In this document: positions 26,069 to 36,624 of the stretch, one piece after another
Numbering within the stretch: position 1 is the stretch's first letter
How the letters are laid out: the number at the start of each line of letters is the position of its first letter
DNA from: an uncultured Gammaproteobacteria bacterium
GTDB taxonomy: Bacteria > Pseudomonadota > Gammaproteobacteria > Pseudomonadales > Pseudohongiellaceae
DNA: 64,000 nt
Direction: 5' to 3'
NCBI GenBank assembly: GCA_903853385.1
Contig: CAINTJ010000029.1
Coordinates: forward strand, 1 to 64,000
Program-made: the position numbers and the translations under genes
The notes under the pieces: generated by a model
The model's input: the letters and a program-made list of their open reading frames with translations, nothing else
Database searches by the model: none
Told to the model about the DNA's origin: nothing

Positions 26069-27409
26069 CTAGATTCCTGCTGCAATGCCTGCGCCCCAAC
26101 GTCGGGCTTCTTCCATCACCTGGACCAGATCCATTTGTGACAGTTTGTGATCGACTACCAGCGCCTGGCCATTCACCCACACGTGGCTTACTTGTGCAGA
26201 AGCGGCGCTGTAGGCGAGGGTAGAACAGGGGTCGTAAACCGGCTGGGTTCGCGGGTGGTTGAGATTGATGGCAATAATGTCGGCCAGTTTGCCAATTTCC
26301 AGACTGCCAATTTTGGAGTCCAGACCCAGCGCCCGGGCACCGTTGAGTGTGGCCATTGCCAACGCATTTTTGGCTGGAAGCGAGGCGGCATCATTGTTGT
26401 TGCCCTTGCATAACAATGCAGCCAGTCGTAGTTCCGACAGCATGTCCAGGGAGTTGTTGCTGGCACTGCCATCGGTGCCGAGTGCAACATTGACTCCTGC
26501 TGCTTGTAAATCAGTTACCCTGCAGTCGCCGTTGGCCAGTTTCAGATTGGAAGCAGGGCAATGAATGACATGTGCTCCCATCTCGCTTAGTAACCTGATT
26601 TCATCATCCAACAATTGCGTCATGTGTACGCATTGCAGTCTGGGACTGAGCAGCTCCAGCTGCTTGAGTCGTTTGAGTGGGCGCATACCATGTTTGTTCT
26701 GGGCTTCGCTGATCTCTCCGGCATTTTCATGAATGTGCATGTGAATGCCAATGTCGAGTTCTTCCGACAGCACCGCGATCTTGCGCAAGGGTTCATCGGA
26801 AACTGTATAGGGAGCATGGGGTCCGAAGGCGATCGTGATGCGCTCATGATGGCGATACTGGTCGAACAGGCGAGTGGTCTTGCTGATATATTCATCGGCA
26901 GAGCCGGCCCAGACAGTCGGAAAATCGAAAACCGGGCTGGCAAGCTGGACCCGCATGCCGGAAGCATCTACAGCGGCGGCAATGGTATCCGGGAAGAAAT
27001 ACATGTCACTGAACGTTGTGGTGCCACTGAGCAACATTTCTGCAATCGCTAGTCGGGACCCGGCCGCTACATAATTTTCGCTGAGCCATTGGGCTTCGGC
27101 TGGCCAGATTTTTTGCTCTAGCCAGGACCGCAACGGTAAATCATCGGCATAGCCCCTTAGCAAGGTCATCGGGCTATGGCCGTGGGCATTTACAAATCCG
27201 GGCATCACAACGTGATCATCGAGAAAGTACTCATGACCGGCCATGTAACGTCCGAGCAAGTCTTTGCTGGGGCCCATATCGACGATCTGGCCATTGGTGA
27301 TTGCGATGATCTGGTGTTCCAACACGCTTTGCTGTGGTTGCATGGTGATTACCCAGCGGGCATGCAGCAGGGTATCGGCATGCAGCATCAAAAGAGGCAG
27401 TTCAGTCAT
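26069..27409 (-). CDS. mtaD: TRZ/ATZ family amidohydrolase (MTA/SAH deaminase-like)
   Basis: A 446-residue metal-dependent deaminase. The HxH metal motif ([16 protein letters not shown]), the histidine in [13 protein letters not shown] and the aspartate in [14 protein letters not shown] are all in place. Members next to ubiG in pseudomonads deaminate 5'-methylthioadenosine or S-adenosylhomocysteine; the mtnA gene often beside it is not here. It heads the ubiG-mupP-yciK run and is divergent from gyrA across 360 bp. Confidence 0.87.
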   Translation of the reverse strand: MTELPLLMLHADTLLHARWVITMQPQQSVLEHQIIAITNGQIVDMGPSKDLLGRYMAGHEYFLDDHVVMPGFVNAHGHSPMTLLRGYADDLPLRSWLEQKIWPAEAQWLSENYVAAGSRLAIAEMLLSGTTTFSDMYFFPDTIAAAVDASGMRVQLASPVFDFPTVWAGSADEYISKTTRLFDQYRHHERITIAFGPHAPYTVSDEPLRKIAVLSEELDIGIHMHIHENAGEISEAQNKHGMRPLKRLKQLELLSPRLQCVHMTQLLDDEIRLLSEMGAHVIHCPASNLKLANGDCRVTDLQAAGVNVALGTDGSASNNSLDMLSELRLAALLCKGNNNDAASLPAKNALAMATLNGARALGLDSKIGSLEIGKLADIIAINLNHPRTQPVYDPCSTLAYSAASAQVSHVWVNGQALVVDHKLSQMDLVQVMEEARRWGAGIAAGI

Positions 27410-27551
27410 TCCAGGGGCCAGTGTGAGCAGTTGCAGAAGCTGGTCAGTATAGCGATTAGCCTGTCAAAGCTGTACCGCCCGCCGGGAAAATCCGCCTGGA
27501 AAACCCGTGGATAATCTTATTGGATATTTACTGTTTTTCTGGTGTTTTTTA

Positions 27552-27582
27552 TTGCTGAAAATATGTGTCACTGTGCTAGAAT
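27552..27582 (+). promoter_or_regulatory. Putative gyrA promoter with extended -10
   Basis: TTGCTG at 27552-27557 and TGCTAGAAT at 27574-27582, an extended -10 (TGnTAGAAT). The spacer to this -35 is long (19 nt), but the TGn motif can compensate. It would give a leader of about 180 nt. It lies in the 360-bp mtaD-gyrA gap, which otherwise holds only the hairpin at 27632-27658. Confidence 0.5.
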
Positions 27583-27631
27583 CGGGCCAGTATTTTGGCG
27601 GATGTGGCGCAGGTCTTGCGGGCTGGTTTTT

Positions 27632-27658
27632 GCGCAAAACGAGTAGGTCGTTTTGCGC
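27632..27658 (+). other. Perfect 11-bp hairpin in the gyrA leader
   Basis: GCGCAAAACGA (27632-27642) and TCGTTTTGCGC (27648-27658) are perfect inverted repeats around GTAGG, about 50 nt after the likely transcription start and 110 nt before the gyrA ATG. There is no T-run after it. It may be an RNA structure or a protein-binding palindrome. Confidence 0.6.
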
Positions 27659-27769
27659 TTGGAAACGGTGCAGGCTTGTTGAGCAAAGGCGCTAATAGCT
27701 GGAAGCAAAAATCAATAAAAACGGTCTTCAAACCAGTAGTCAAACACACGCAGTCAGTCGGCAGAAAGC

Positions 27770-30481
27770 ATGGCAGAAAATCAGGATCAAGGCGCTAGCG
27801 GTTCCCTTCCCGGCGGCAGCATTCAGAACATAACAATCGAAAGCGAAATGCGGCAGTCCTATCTGGACTACGCAATGAGCGTAATCGTGGGTCGTGCGTT
27901 GCCCGATGTGCGTGACGGGCTCAAGCCGGTACACCGGCGCGTGCTGTTTGCTATGCGCGAATTGTCAAACGATTGGAACAAGCCTTACAAAAAATCGGCA
28001 CGCGTGGTCGGTGACGTGATCGGTAAGTACCATCCGCACGGCGATTCTGCAGTTTATGAAACCATCGTACGCATGGCGCAGGATTTTTCGTTACGCTATC
28101 CGCTGGTCGACGGCCAGGGCAACTTTGGCTCCGTTGATGGTGACTCTGCTGCGGCCATGCGATACACCGAAATTCGCATGGAAAAACTCGCGCATGAATT
28201 GCTGGCCGATCTTGACAAGGAGACTGTTGATTTTTCGCCCAACTATGACGGCACCGAGCAGATTCCGGATGTATTTCCCACTCGCGTCCCCAACCTGCTG
28301 ATCAATGGTTCCTCCGGGATTGCGGTAGGCATGGCCACCAATATTCCGCCGCACAACATGCGGGAAATCATCAGCGCCTGCATGGCCTTGATGGTGAATC
28401 CCGAGCTGACCATTGATGAACTGATGGAGCATGTCAGCGGTCCCGATTTCCCGACTGCCGGCATCATCAATGGCCGCGCCGGTATTGTGCAGGCTTATCG
28501 TACCGGCCGCGGCAAGTTGCAAATTCGCGCTCGCACCACGATTGAGACTGATGAAAAGACCGGCAAGGAAACCATCATCGTCAATGAACTACCTTACCAG
28601 GTTAACAAGGCCCGCCTGATCGAACGTATTGCGGATCTGGTAAAGGAAAAATTGCTGGAAGGTATCACTGAGTTGCGGGATGAGTCCGACAAGGATGGCA
28701 TGCGCATCGTGATTGAATTGCGCAAAGGCGAAATTTTGGAAGTTGTGCTGAACAATCTCTATGCCCAAACGCAAATGCAGGTAGTGTTTGGCATCAACAT
28801 GGTGGCGCTGATGGATGGCCGGCCACTGGTGCTCAATCTCAAGCAGATGCTGGAAGCCTTTATCAAACACCGCCGTGAAGTGGTGACACGCCGCACCGTG
28901 TTTCTGCTGCGCAAAGCCCGTGAAAAAGGCCATATTCTGGAAGGATTGGCGGTGGCGCTGGCCAACATCGATGCCATCATTGAGCTGATCAAGACCTCCA
29001 CCAATTCGTCTGAAGCCAAAGAAAAGCTGCTGGCACAGGCGTGGAATTCAAGTGGCGTGCTGGCACTACTCGGAGATTCACCAGTGGATGCCTGTCGTCC
29101 CAACGATCTGCCAGAGCACTTTGGCATGCATGGGGATGTGTACCATCTTTCGCCGGAACAGGCTCAAGCCATTCTTGAATTGCGATTGCACCGACTGACC
29201 GGCCTTGAACATGAAAAACTGCTGGCTGATTATCAGGAACTGCTGCGACAGATCATCGATTATCTCGACATTCTGGGTAGTGAAACCCGCTTGATGAGCG
29301 TGATACATGCAGAACTGGAAGAAATCAATGCCACTTACGGTGATGAGCGTCGCACTGAAATAACCGCTTCGCATCTTGATCTTACGATGGAAGATTTGAT
29401 CACTGAAGAAGATCGTGTGGTAACCATATCCAAAGGCGGTTATGCGAAGACCCAGCCGCTGACGGATTACCAGGCTCAAAAACGTGGCGGCATGGGCAAG
29501 GCGGCGGCTACCGTAAAAGACGAAGATTTTGTCGAACACCTGCTGGTGGCAAGTTCGCATGACACCTTGTTGTGTTTTACCAACCTCGGCAAAGTATTCT
29601 GGATCAAGGTTTACATGATCCCTGTGGCCAGCCGTACATCACGTGGCAAGCCGATTGTGAATATTCTGGATCTGGGGGAAGGCGAGAGCATCACCAGCTT
29701 GTTGCCGGTACGTGAATATGCTGAAAACAAATTCATCTTCATGGCTACCGCCAATGGCACCGTCAAGAAAACCGAACTCACCGCATTCGCCAATCAGCGC
29801 ACGGTAGGTTTGCGCGCCCTTGAACTGGACGAAGGCGATACCCTGGTGAAGACTGCCATTACTGATGGCAGTTGTGATGTTGTGCTTTACAGCAGCAGCG
29901 GCAAAGCCCTTAGATTCAACGAAACTGATGTGCGGGCAATGGGCAGAACTGCACGTGGTGTGCGTGGCATCCGCCTACCTGCAGGCCATCGCATGGTGGA
30001 CATGATCATTCCACAAGTGGGCGGCCAGATTCTGGCAGTCAGTGTCAATGGCTATGGCAAACGCACCAGCATTGAAGAGTTCCCGGTTCACGGCCGTGGT
30101 GGCCAAGGTGTCATCGGCATCCAAGCCAGTGAGCGCAATGGCGCAATTGTCAGCGCTGTACAAGTGTTCGATGGCAATGAAATCATGCTGATCAGTGACA
30201 AGGGCACGCTGGTACGAACCCGGGTTGATGAAATTTCTGTCCAGGGGCGCAATACCCAGGGTGTCAGACTTATACGTCTGAAAGAAGAGGAAACACTGGT
30301 AGGCGTAGTGAGGGTGGATGAGCCGGATGAAACCTATCCAGCACCGCGTGCAGCTTCTCAAGCTCTCCCTCCGGCAGATGATGTTTCAGAAGCAGACCAA
30401 GCTACAGGCAGTGCTGCTGATGCTGGTGACAACTCTGCGACAGCAAACGATGATGACCATGGCGACCCCGAACAAGCTTGA
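27770..30481 (+). CDS. gyrA: DNA gyrase subunit A
   Basis: A 903-residue subunit that cleaves and rejoins DNA in negative supercoiling. The catalytic tyrosine is Y132 (MRYTEIRM). The quinolone-pocket residues equivalent to E. coli S83 and D87 are S93 and E97, a natural wild-type pattern in many species. The GyrA-box reads QKRGGMG rather than QRRGGKG. The tail after the beta-pinwheel is acidic and Ala-rich. The 3' end overlaps pheA by about 20-30 bp. Confidence 0.98.
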   Translation: MAENQDQGASGSLPGGSIQNITIESEMRQSYLDYAMSVIVGRALPDVRDGLKPVHRRVLFAMRELSNDWNKPYKKSARVVGDVIGKYHPHGDSAVYETIVRMAQDFSLRYPLVDGQGNFGSVDGDSAAAMRYTEIRMEKLAHELLADLDKETVDFSPNYDGTEQIPDVFPTRVPNLLINGSSGIAVGMATNIPPHNMREIISACMALMVNPELTIDELMEHVSGPDFPTAGIINGRAGIVQAYRTGRGKLQIRARTTIETDEKTGKETIIVNELPYQVNKARLIERIADLVKEKLLEGITELRDESDKDGMRIVIELRKGEILEVVLNNLYAQTQMQVVFGINMVALMDGRPLVLNLKQMLEAFIKHRREVVTRRTVFLLRKAREKGHILEGLAVALANIDAIIELIKTSTNSSEAKEKLLAQAWNSSGVLALLGDSPVDACRPNDLPEHFGMHGDVYHLSPEQAQAILELRLHRLTGLEHEKLLADYQELLRQIIDYLDILGSETRLMSVIHAELEEINATYGDERRTEITASHLDLTMEDLITEEDRVVTISKGGYAKTQPLTDYQAQKRGGMGKAAATVKDEDFVEHLLVASSHDTLLCFTNLGKVFWIKVYMIPVASRTSRGKPIVNILDLGEGESITSLLPVREYAENKFIFMATANGTVKKTELTAFANQRTVGLRALELDEGDTLVKTAITDGSCDVVLYSSSGKALRFNETDVRAMGRTARGVRGIRLPAGHRMVDMIIPQVGGQILAVSVNGYGKRTSIEEFPVHGRGGQGVIGIQASERNGAIVSAVQVFDGNEIMLISDKGTLVRTRVDEISVQGRNTQGVRLIRLKEEETLVGVVRVDEPDETYPAPRAASQALPPADDVSEADQATGSAADAGDNSATANDDDHGDPEQA

Positions 30482-31331
30482 CCCGGGCATTGGTGTCGCT
30501 TTTCTGGGACCAGCCGGCACCTATACTCATGAAGCGGCACAAAGCTGGTTTGGGGCGGAAGCGCCATGGGAGCCAGTAACCGACATTCGTGATGTTTTCA
30601 CTGCGGTGGAGACCGGCAAGGCAGATTGGGGTGTGGTGCCTGTCGAGAATTCGACCGAAGGATCCATCACCGTCACGCTGGATGCCTTTGCGGCATCTTC
30701 ACTGCAGATTTGCGCAGAGTATCTGCTTCGCATCCGGCATTGTTTGCTGGCAACACCGGCAATATTTTCGTATGGCGGTATCAAGCGCATCGTGTCCCAC
30801 CCGCAGTCTCTTGGGCAGTGCCGTGATTATCTGAATAAATACTATCCAGGTATTGAGCTCTGTGCAGTTAGCAGTAATGCCGAAGCCGCACGTTTGGCCG
30901 CACAAGCACACGGACAAGAAACACATGATGGTGTGGCGGCGATTGCTGGGCACGCCGCTGCCCGCTTGTATGGCTTGCAAATCGTGGCGGAGTCCATTGA
31001 AGACACGCATGACAACACCACCCGGTTCTTATTACTGGGCCGCGCGTGCACTACCAGCTCTACTGGCAAGGACAAAACATCGCTGTTGATCTCGGCACCG
31101 AATGAGCCCGGAACACTTTTTCATGCGCTGGAGCCGTTCCATCGTTATGGTGTCAGTCTTACCAAACTTGAAACCCGGCCATCACGACGCACCGCGTGGT
31201 CCTTTGCCTTTTATGTTGAATTTGAAGGGCATGTGCTGGACGAAAATGTAAAGTCGACCTTGCATGCATTGCAAACCCTCAAGCTCGAGGTCAAATGGTT
31301 GGGTTCCTATCCGCAGGCTATGGCAGTATGA
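30459..31331 (+). CDS. pheA: Prephenate dehydratase (monofunctional, with ACT domain)
   Basis: A protein of about 290 residues that turns prephenate into phenylpyruvate in phenylalanine synthesis. The dehydratase motifs [24 protein letters not shown] and TRFLLLG are present, followed by an ACT regulatory domain ([22 protein letters not shown]). The start is uncertain among ATGs at 30453 and 30459; anything longer lies inside gyrA and does not look like protein. The chorismate mutase domain fused to PheA in E. coli and Pseudomonas is absent, so mutase activity must come from another gene. Confidence 0.92.
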   Translation: MATPNKLDPGIGVAFLGPAGTYTHEAAQSWFGAEAPWEPVTDIRDVFTAVETGKADWGVVPVENSTEGSITVTLDAFAASSLQICAEYLLRIRHCLLATPAIFSYGGIKRIVSHPQSLGQCRDYLNKYYPGIELCAVSSNAEAARLAAQAHGQETHDGVAAIAGHAAARLYGLQIVAESIEDTHDNTTRFLLLGRACTTSSTGKDKTSLLISAPNEPGTLFHALEPFHRYGVSLTKLETRPSRRTAWSFAFYVEFEGHVLDENVKSTLHALQTLKLEVKWLGSYPQAMAV

Positions 31332-32233
31332 GTGTGTCCCTGTCCGGCAAGAAGATAGTGATCATGGGGCTTGGCCTGATCGGTGGCTCGCTGGCACGTG
31401 CACTTAAAGATCTGGATCTGGGCTGTAAAGTATTTGCAGTCGGGCGTAATACCGAAGTACTTGCACAAGCACTGGCAGACGGCACCATCCTGGGGTGGAG
31501 TACAGATGCAAAAGACCTTTGCCTGGATGCAGATCTGATTGTGCTGTGCATGCCGGTATTGAGCATAAAACAAAATCTGCAGGCCCTGGTGCCCATGTTG
31601 GCCGCGCATACGGTAGTGACCGATGTCGCCAGTGTGAAAGGGGCTGTAGTGGAAGCAGTAATTGAAGTCTTTGGTGCCGTCCCTGTCAATTTTGTGCCTG
31701 GACATCCTATCGCCGGATCCGAACAGAGCGGGTATAGCGCCTCCAAACCCGAGCTGTACCAGGGCCGCAAGGTAATACTTACCCCGCTGGTCCATACCCT
31801 TCCATCTGCGGTGGAACTCGTCGCTGCACTATGGATGGCAGTGGGTGCCGAAGTGCTGACAATGAGTGTCGAACATCATGATGAGGTTCTGGCTGCTACC
31901 AGTCATCTGCCCCATTTGTTGGCATTTGCATTGGTAGATACCTTGTCACAACAAGGGACCCGCGAAGAAATATTTCGTTATGCAGCCGGCGGATTCCGGG
32001 ATTTCACGCGCATTGCTTCAAGTGACCCGCAAATGTGGAGAGACATCTTTGTCACCAATGCCGATGCTACCGTCCGTATCCTTGATGAATACATGCTGGA
32101 TCTGCAGCGACTGCGTGAGCTGCTGCTCAAGCGTGATGCTGATGCGTTGTTCCTGACTTTCAAGCGTGCCAATGCATCGCGAGACGTTTTTTTGTCTTTC
32201 AGCAAGAACCAGAATTCAAAGCATACCAAGTGA
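31328..32233 (+). CDS. tyrA: Prephenate dehydrogenase
   Basis: A 301-residue enzyme that oxidatively decarboxylates prephenate to 4-hydroxyphenylpyruvate for tyrosine. The dinucleotide motif GLGLIGGSLARAL and the active-site segment GHPIAGSEQSG are clear. The ATG overlaps the pheA stop (ATGA). In Pseudomonas this domain is fused to AroA; here they are separate frames that meet at a GTGA overlap. Confidence 0.95.
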   Translation: MSVSLSGKKIVIMGLGLIGGSLARALKDLDLGCKVFAVGRNTEVLAQALADGTILGWSTDAKDLCLDADLIVLCMPVLSIKQNLQALVPMLAAHTVVTDVASVKGAVVEAVIEVFGAVPVNFVPGHPIAGSEQSGYSASKPELYQGRKVILTPLVHTLPSAVELVAALWMAVGAEVLTMSVEHHDEVLAATSHLPHLLAFALVDTLSQQGTREEIFRYAAGGFRDFTRIASSDPQMWRDIFVTNADATVRILDEYMLDLQRLRELLLKRDADALFLTFKRANASRDVFLSFSKNQNSKHTK

Positions 32234-33591
32234 GCAGCCCTATGACTGACAATTCGCAGCCGCAAGAACATCATGACCTTGTCTACGAGGTGCAGGCGGG
32301 CGGCAGCCTTGGCGGGGAAGTGCGAGTGCCAGGCGACAAATCCATCTCGCATCGCTCCATCATGCTGGGATCCCTGGCCGATGGTCTCACGACTGTGGAT
32401 GGTTTTCTGGAAGGTGAAGACAGCCTCTGCACTTTACAGGCCTTTCGTGACATGGGCGTGCAGATCGAACGCCCCAGTGCCGGCAAGGTAGTGATCCATG
32501 GCGTGGGTATGCGTGGCTTGAAAGCACCAAACAAAGCCCTTTATCTCGGCAATTCCGGCACTTCTATGCGACTGTTGTCAGGGTTGCTGGCCGGGCAGTA
32601 TTTTGCATCGGTGCTGACCGGCGACAGTTCGCTTGCCAAGCGTCCGATGAAGCGTGTTTCCGAACCGCTCAAGCTCATGGGGGCCAAACTTACCTTGCAG
32701 GCAGGTGGATTATGTCCAATTCACATTGATCCCGCGTCGCTGCACGCTATTGACTATGCCATGCCAATGGCCAGTGCACAGGTAAAATCCTGCCTGTTAT
32801 TGGCGGCAATGTATGCTGAAGGGGAAACCCGCTTGCTAGAACCAGCACCATGCCGTGATCACACGGAACGCATGCTGCAAGGCTTCGGTTATCCGGTGAA
32901 GGTCAATGCCAGCGAAATTCGTATTAAAGGTGGTGGCTCACTGAAAGCCGGCCATATTGATGTGCCGTCTGATATTTCCTCGGCGGCATTTTTTCTGGTG
33001 GGTGCCAGCATCAGTCCGGGCTCGGATCTCATTTTGCGTCATGTCGGAATCAATCCGACCCGTATTGGCGTGATCAATATTTTGCGGGCTATGGGCGCAG
33101 ACATCCGCTATTTGCGTGAGTACGTGGCTGGCGGCGAACCAGTTGCTGATCTGCAAGTCCGCTACTCACCCTTGCGCGGCATCAGAATTGCCGAAGACCA
33201 GGTGCCCCTGGCCATTGATGAGTTTCCGGCCTTGTTCGTCGCGGCTGCCTGTGCCGAGGGCACGACCATCCTATCCGGTGCGGAAGAGCTCAGGGTCAAG
33301 GAAAGCGATCGTATCCAGACCATGGCAGATGGGTTGGCTGTGCTCGGGGTAAATCATCAGGTCAAGCCCGATGGCATTGAAATTCAGGGTGTCGGCCCAG
33401 CTGGCAAGCTGGGCTCCGGCACCATCAATAGTCATGGTGATCATCGTATTGCGATGTCATTCACGATGGCAGCCCTGCGGGCAAGTGGCGCAATCAAGCT
33501 GCTGGATTGCAACAATGTAGCAACTTCTTTCCCCGGCTTTTCCGAGCTGGTTAACCGCTGTGGCATCCGGCTCTCGCAGCACAATGAATGA
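32230..33591 (+). CDS. aroA: 3-phosphoshikimate 1-carboxyvinyltransferase (EPSP synthase)
   Basis: A 453-residue shikimate-pathway enzyme joining shikimate-3-phosphate and phosphoenolpyruvate. Signature segments PGDKSISHRSIMLG, LGNSGTSMRLL and LRVKESDRI are present. The GTG at 32230 overlaps the tyrA stop; the ATG at 32242 is an alternative start four codons on. Its end overlaps cmk by 8 bp, so tyrA, aroA and cmk are likely co-translated. Confidence 0.96.
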   Translation: MSSPMTDNSQPQEHHDLVYEVQAGGSLGGEVRVPGDKSISHRSIMLGSLADGLTTVDGFLEGEDSLCTLQAFRDMGVQIERPSAGKVVIHGVGMRGLKAPNKALYLGNSGTSMRLLSGLLAGQYFASVLTGDSSLAKRPMKRVSEPLKLMGAKLTLQAGGLCPIHIDPASLHAIDYAMPMASAQVKSCLLLAAMYAEGETRLLEPAPCRDHTERMLQGFGYPVKVNASEIRIKGGGSLKAGHIDVPSDISSAAFFLVGASISPGSDLILRHVGINPTRIGVINILRAMGADIRYLREYVAGGEPVADLQVRYSPLRGIRIAEDQVPLAIDEFPALFVAAACAEGTTILSGAEELRVKESDRIQTMADGLAVLGVNHQVKPDGIEIQGVGPAGKLGSGTINSHGDHRIAMSFTMAALRASGAIKLLDCNNVATSFPGFSELVNRCGIRLSQHNE

Positions 33592-34264
33592 TAAAGGCCT
33601 GCCTCCTGTAATAACAATTGATGGCCCGAGCGGGACTGGCAAGGGCACTATCGCCCAACTGCTTGCCAATGAACTGCATTGGCACATTCTTGACAGCGGA
33701 GCTCTCTACCGGATCGTCGGCATCGCTGCTATGCATAACCGAGTGGATGCCAATGATGCGCAAGCCCTATGTGGACTTGCGCGCAACATGCATGTGGAGT
33801 TTTCCAGTGTTTTTCCCGGCTCAATCACGCTCCATGGCCTGGAAATTTCCGGGGAGGTGAGGCTGGAGCAAGCAGGTGCGCTGGCTTCCAGAATCGCCGC
33901 GATACCGCAATTGCGTGCAGCCTTGTTGCAGCGGCAGCACGACTTTCGCCAAGCGCCGGGGCTGGTAGCCGATGGCAGGGATATGGGCACAGTTGTGTTC
34001 CCCGATGCGGTTTGCAAGTTTTTCCTCACAGCCAGTGCTGAAACAAGGGCACAAAGGCGCTATAAGCAGTTGAAAGATAAGGAAGTTAGTGTTAGCCTGC
34101 CCGGCCTTTTATCTGACATTCAGGCACGTGACGAGCGCGATTCAACTCGTGCAGTTTCACCACTGAAGCCAGCAAAAGACGCGTTGATCATTGATACAGG
34201 CCCTCTGGCAATTGAGCAAGTAATGGCAATCGTCAGGCAAGAGCTCAAGTCACACCAGTTGTAG
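33584..34264 (+). CDS. cmk: Cytidylate kinase
   Basis: A 226-residue kinase that phosphorylates CMP and dCMP. The P-loop GPSGTGKGT, the LDSGALYR segment and the DGRDMGTVVFPDA motif identify it. The ATG at 33584 overlaps the aroA end; the GTG at 33560 is unlikely. rpsA follows after 156 bp, the usual order in proteobacteria. Confidence 0.96.
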   Translation: MNDKGLPPVITIDGPSGTGKGTIAQLLANELHWHILDSGALYRIVGIAAMHNRVDANDAQALCGLARNMHVEFSSVFPGSITLHGLEISGEVRLEQAGALASRIAAIPQLRAALLQRQHDFRQAPGLVADGRDMGTVVFPDAVCKFFLTASAETRAQRRYKQLKDKEVSVSLPGLLSDIQARDERDSTRAVSPLKPAKDALIIDTGPLAIEQVMAIVRQELKSHQL

Positions 34265-34420
34265 TCCTCTAGCCCGTCCAGAGACTGCCGCTGATGAACA
34301 GCGCACCAACCCGTCCTGCCAGCCCTGGCCGGGTTTCATTAACCAGACCCCCCGTATTGGCTGGAATGCGGAAAGTGTTGTGCCTGAATCCATCGTGATC
34401 AGCACAGCCCAGGAAATCCT

Positions 34421-36139
34421 ATGAATACAACAGCTATATCTACTGCTCCAGAGAATACAGGAATGGAAAGCTTTGCTGACATGTTCGAGCAGAGTTTGAA
34501 TGACCTCGACATGCAAACCGGTTCCATTGTGACCGGCACCATTATCGAAATTGATAACGACTGGGTTACGGTGCATGCCGGCCTCAAGTCTGAAGGTGTT
34601 ATCGCAAAATCCGAATTCCTCAATGATGCAGGTGAATTTACCCTGCAGATAGGCGACAAGGTCAAAGTATCCCTTGATGCCGTTGAAGATGGCTACGGCG
34701 AAACCAAACTGTCGCGTGAAAAAGCCAAACGTGCTGAAACCTGGCTGGTGCTGGAAGAAGCGTTCGAGAAAGGCTCACCGGTAATGGGCGTTATCAATGG
34801 CAAGGTCAAAGGCGGCTTTACCGTTGACGTCAATACTATCCGTGCGTTCCTGCCGGGCTCTCTGGTCGACATCCGTCCGATCCGTGACACCACTCACCTG
34901 GAAGGCAAGGAACTTGAATTCAAACTGATCAAGCTGGATCAGAAACGCAACAACGTGGTGGTTTCCCGTCGCGCAGTGCTGGAATCGGTCAACACCGGCG
35001 AACGCGATGCGCTGCTGAACAGCTTGCAGGAAGGCCAGTCTGTCAAAGGCGTGGTCAAGAACCTCACAGATTACGGCGCCTTCGTTGATCTCGGCGGCAT
35101 TGACGGTCTGTTGCATATCACTGACATGTCGTGGAAACGTATCAAGCATCCAAGCGAGATCGTAGCTGTTGGCGCGGAAGTTGAAGTCAAGGTTCTCAAA
35201 TTCGATCGCGAACGCAACCGCGTATCTTTGGGTCTGAAACAGTTGGGCGAAGATCCATGGGTCGAAATCAAGCGTCGCTACCCTGAAAACACCAAGGTCA
35301 AGGCAGTGATTACCAACCTGACCGACTACGGCTGCTTTGCGGAGCTGGAAGAAGGTGTGGAAGGTCTCGTACACGTGTCCGAAATGGATTGGACCAACAA
35401 GAACATCCATCCATCCAAAATCGTCCAGCTGGGCGATGAAGTGGAAGTGATGATCCTGGACATCGACCAGGAACGTCGTCGTATTTCTCTGGGTATCAAG
35501 CAGTGCAAACAGAATCCATGGGATGCTTTTGCCACCAAATACCAGAAAGGCGATCGCATTTCCGGCAACATCAAGTCCATCACTGACTTTGGCATCTTCA
35601 TCGGTCTTGAAGGTGACATCGACGGCCTCGTCCATCTTTCCGACATTTCGTGGGATGAGCCAGGCGAACAGGCCGTACGCCAGTTCACCAAAGGCGACAA
35701 GCTGGAAACCGTTATATTGTCTGTCGATCCGGAGCGTGAAAGAATTTCGCTTGGCGTCAAACAAATGTCTGGCGATCCGTTCGTTAATTTCCTGAGCTCG
35801 AACGAGAAGGGCGCAGTAGTCAAAGGAACCATCAAATCAGTGGATGCCAAAGAAGCCATCGTCACACTGTCAGAAGGTGTTGAGGGTATTCTGAAGTCAT
35901 CGGAAATCAGTCGTGAACGTGTGGAAGATGCACGTACCGTTCTGAATGTCGGCGACCAAATTGATTTGATGATTACCAATGTGGATCGCAAGAACCGCAT
36001 TTTGAATCTGTCCATCAAGGCCAAGGATATGGAAGAGGAAAAAGATTCGGTCAAGGAACACAACAGCAAGATGAGTACAGCCAATGCTGCGCCAGCTACT
36101 GTTGGCGACCTTATCAAAGCCAAGATGAACAAGGAATAA
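34421..36139 (+). CDS. rpsA: 30S ribosomal protein S1
   Basis: A 572-residue RNA-binding ribosomal protein with six S1 repeats, visible as recurring [12 protein letters not shown]-, [12 protein letters not shown]- and [11 protein letters not shown]-like stretches. It helps mRNAs bind the 30S subunit. AGGA lies before the ATG. It is about 15 residues longer than the E. coli form, partly an N-terminal extension. ihfB follows after 130 bp. Confidence 0.98.
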   Translation: MNTTAISTAPENTGMESFADMFEQSLNDLDMQTGSIVTGTIIEIDNDWVTVHAGLKSEGVIAKSEFLNDAGEFTLQIGDKVKVSLDAVEDGYGETKLSREKAKRAETWLVLEEAFEKGSPVMGVINGKVKGGFTVDVNTIRAFLPGSLVDIRPIRDTTHLEGKELEFKLIKLDQKRNNVVVSRRAVLESVNTGERDALLNSLQEGQSVKGVVKNLTDYGAFVDLGGIDGLLHITDMSWKRIKHPSEIVAVGAEVEVKVLKFDRERNRVSLGLKQLGEDPWVEIKRRYPENTKVKAVITNLTDYGCFAELEEGVEGLVHVSEMDWTNKNIHPSKIVQLGDEVEVMILDIDQERRRISLGIKQCKQNPWDAFATKYQKGDRISGNIKSITDFGIFIGLEGDIDGLVHLSDISWDEPGEQAVRQFTKGDKLETVILSVDPERERISLGVKQMSGDPFVNFLSSNEKGAVVKGTIKSVDAKEAIVTLSEGVEGILKSSEISRERVEDARTVLNVGDQIDLMITNVDRKNRILNLSIKAKDMEEEKDSVKEHNSKMSTANAAPATVGDLIKAKMNKE

Positions 36140-36207
36140 TAGCTGGAATGGACGACCCGGTTACTGGTGTCGTCTTGTGAGTAACTGAGTAAGCAATATA
36201 GAGAACA

Positions 36208-36233
36208 CCATCCGGCACGCAAGTGCCGGATGG
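36208..36233 (+). other. Stable hairpin between rpsA and ihfB
   Basis: CCATCCGGCAC (36208-36218) pairs perfectly with GTGCCGGATGG (36223-36233) around a GCAA tetraloop. Only GCTTTA follows instead of a T-run, so it is at most a weak terminator; it may protect the rpsA mRNA 3' end or separate rpsA from ihfB expression. Confidence 0.55.
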
Positions 36234-36269
36234 GCTTTAGTAAGTAAGCTCGATTACCAAAGGATCGTT

Positions 36270-36557
36270 ATGACCAAATCTGAACTGATCGAACAAATTG
36301 CAGCCAGACATACCCAGCTGTCAGCCAAAGACATTGAACTGGCGGTAAAAGCAATTATCAATTACATGACTGATGTCTTGTCAGAAGGCGGTCGTATCGA
36401 AATCCGTGGTTTTGGCAGCTTTTCGCTGCATTACCGTGAACCACGCACAGGTCGTAATCCGAAAACCGGCGAGCCTGTGGTTTTGAGCGGCAAATATGTG
36501 CCACATTTCAAACCTGGCAAGGAGCTACGCGACCGGGTCAATGCCAGTATCGTATAA
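36270..36557 (+). CDS. ihfB: Integration host factor beta subunit
   Basis: A 95-residue DNA-bending protein that pairs with IHF-alpha, encoded at 51598 in this window. The arm with the intercalating proline is seen in [10 protein letters not shown], after [19 protein letters not shown] precedes the ATG. Position after rpsA is conserved in gammaproteobacteria. Confidence 0.97.
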   Translation: MTKSELIEQIAARHTQLSAKDIELAVKAIINYMTDVLSEGGRIEIRGFGSFSLHYREPRTGRNPKTGEPVVLSGKYVPHFKPGKELRDRVNASIV

Positions 36558-36624
36558 CTTTCAGCAGGTTTCCTGCCTGGGTGGTTGCATGCCAGCACGA
36601 CCGGCAATATCCGCAATAAAATAA

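Noticed and set aside
34775-36222. Two long minus-strand frames (329 and 298 codons) over rpsA
   Set aside because: Shadows of the repetitive, biased codons of ribosomal protein S1.
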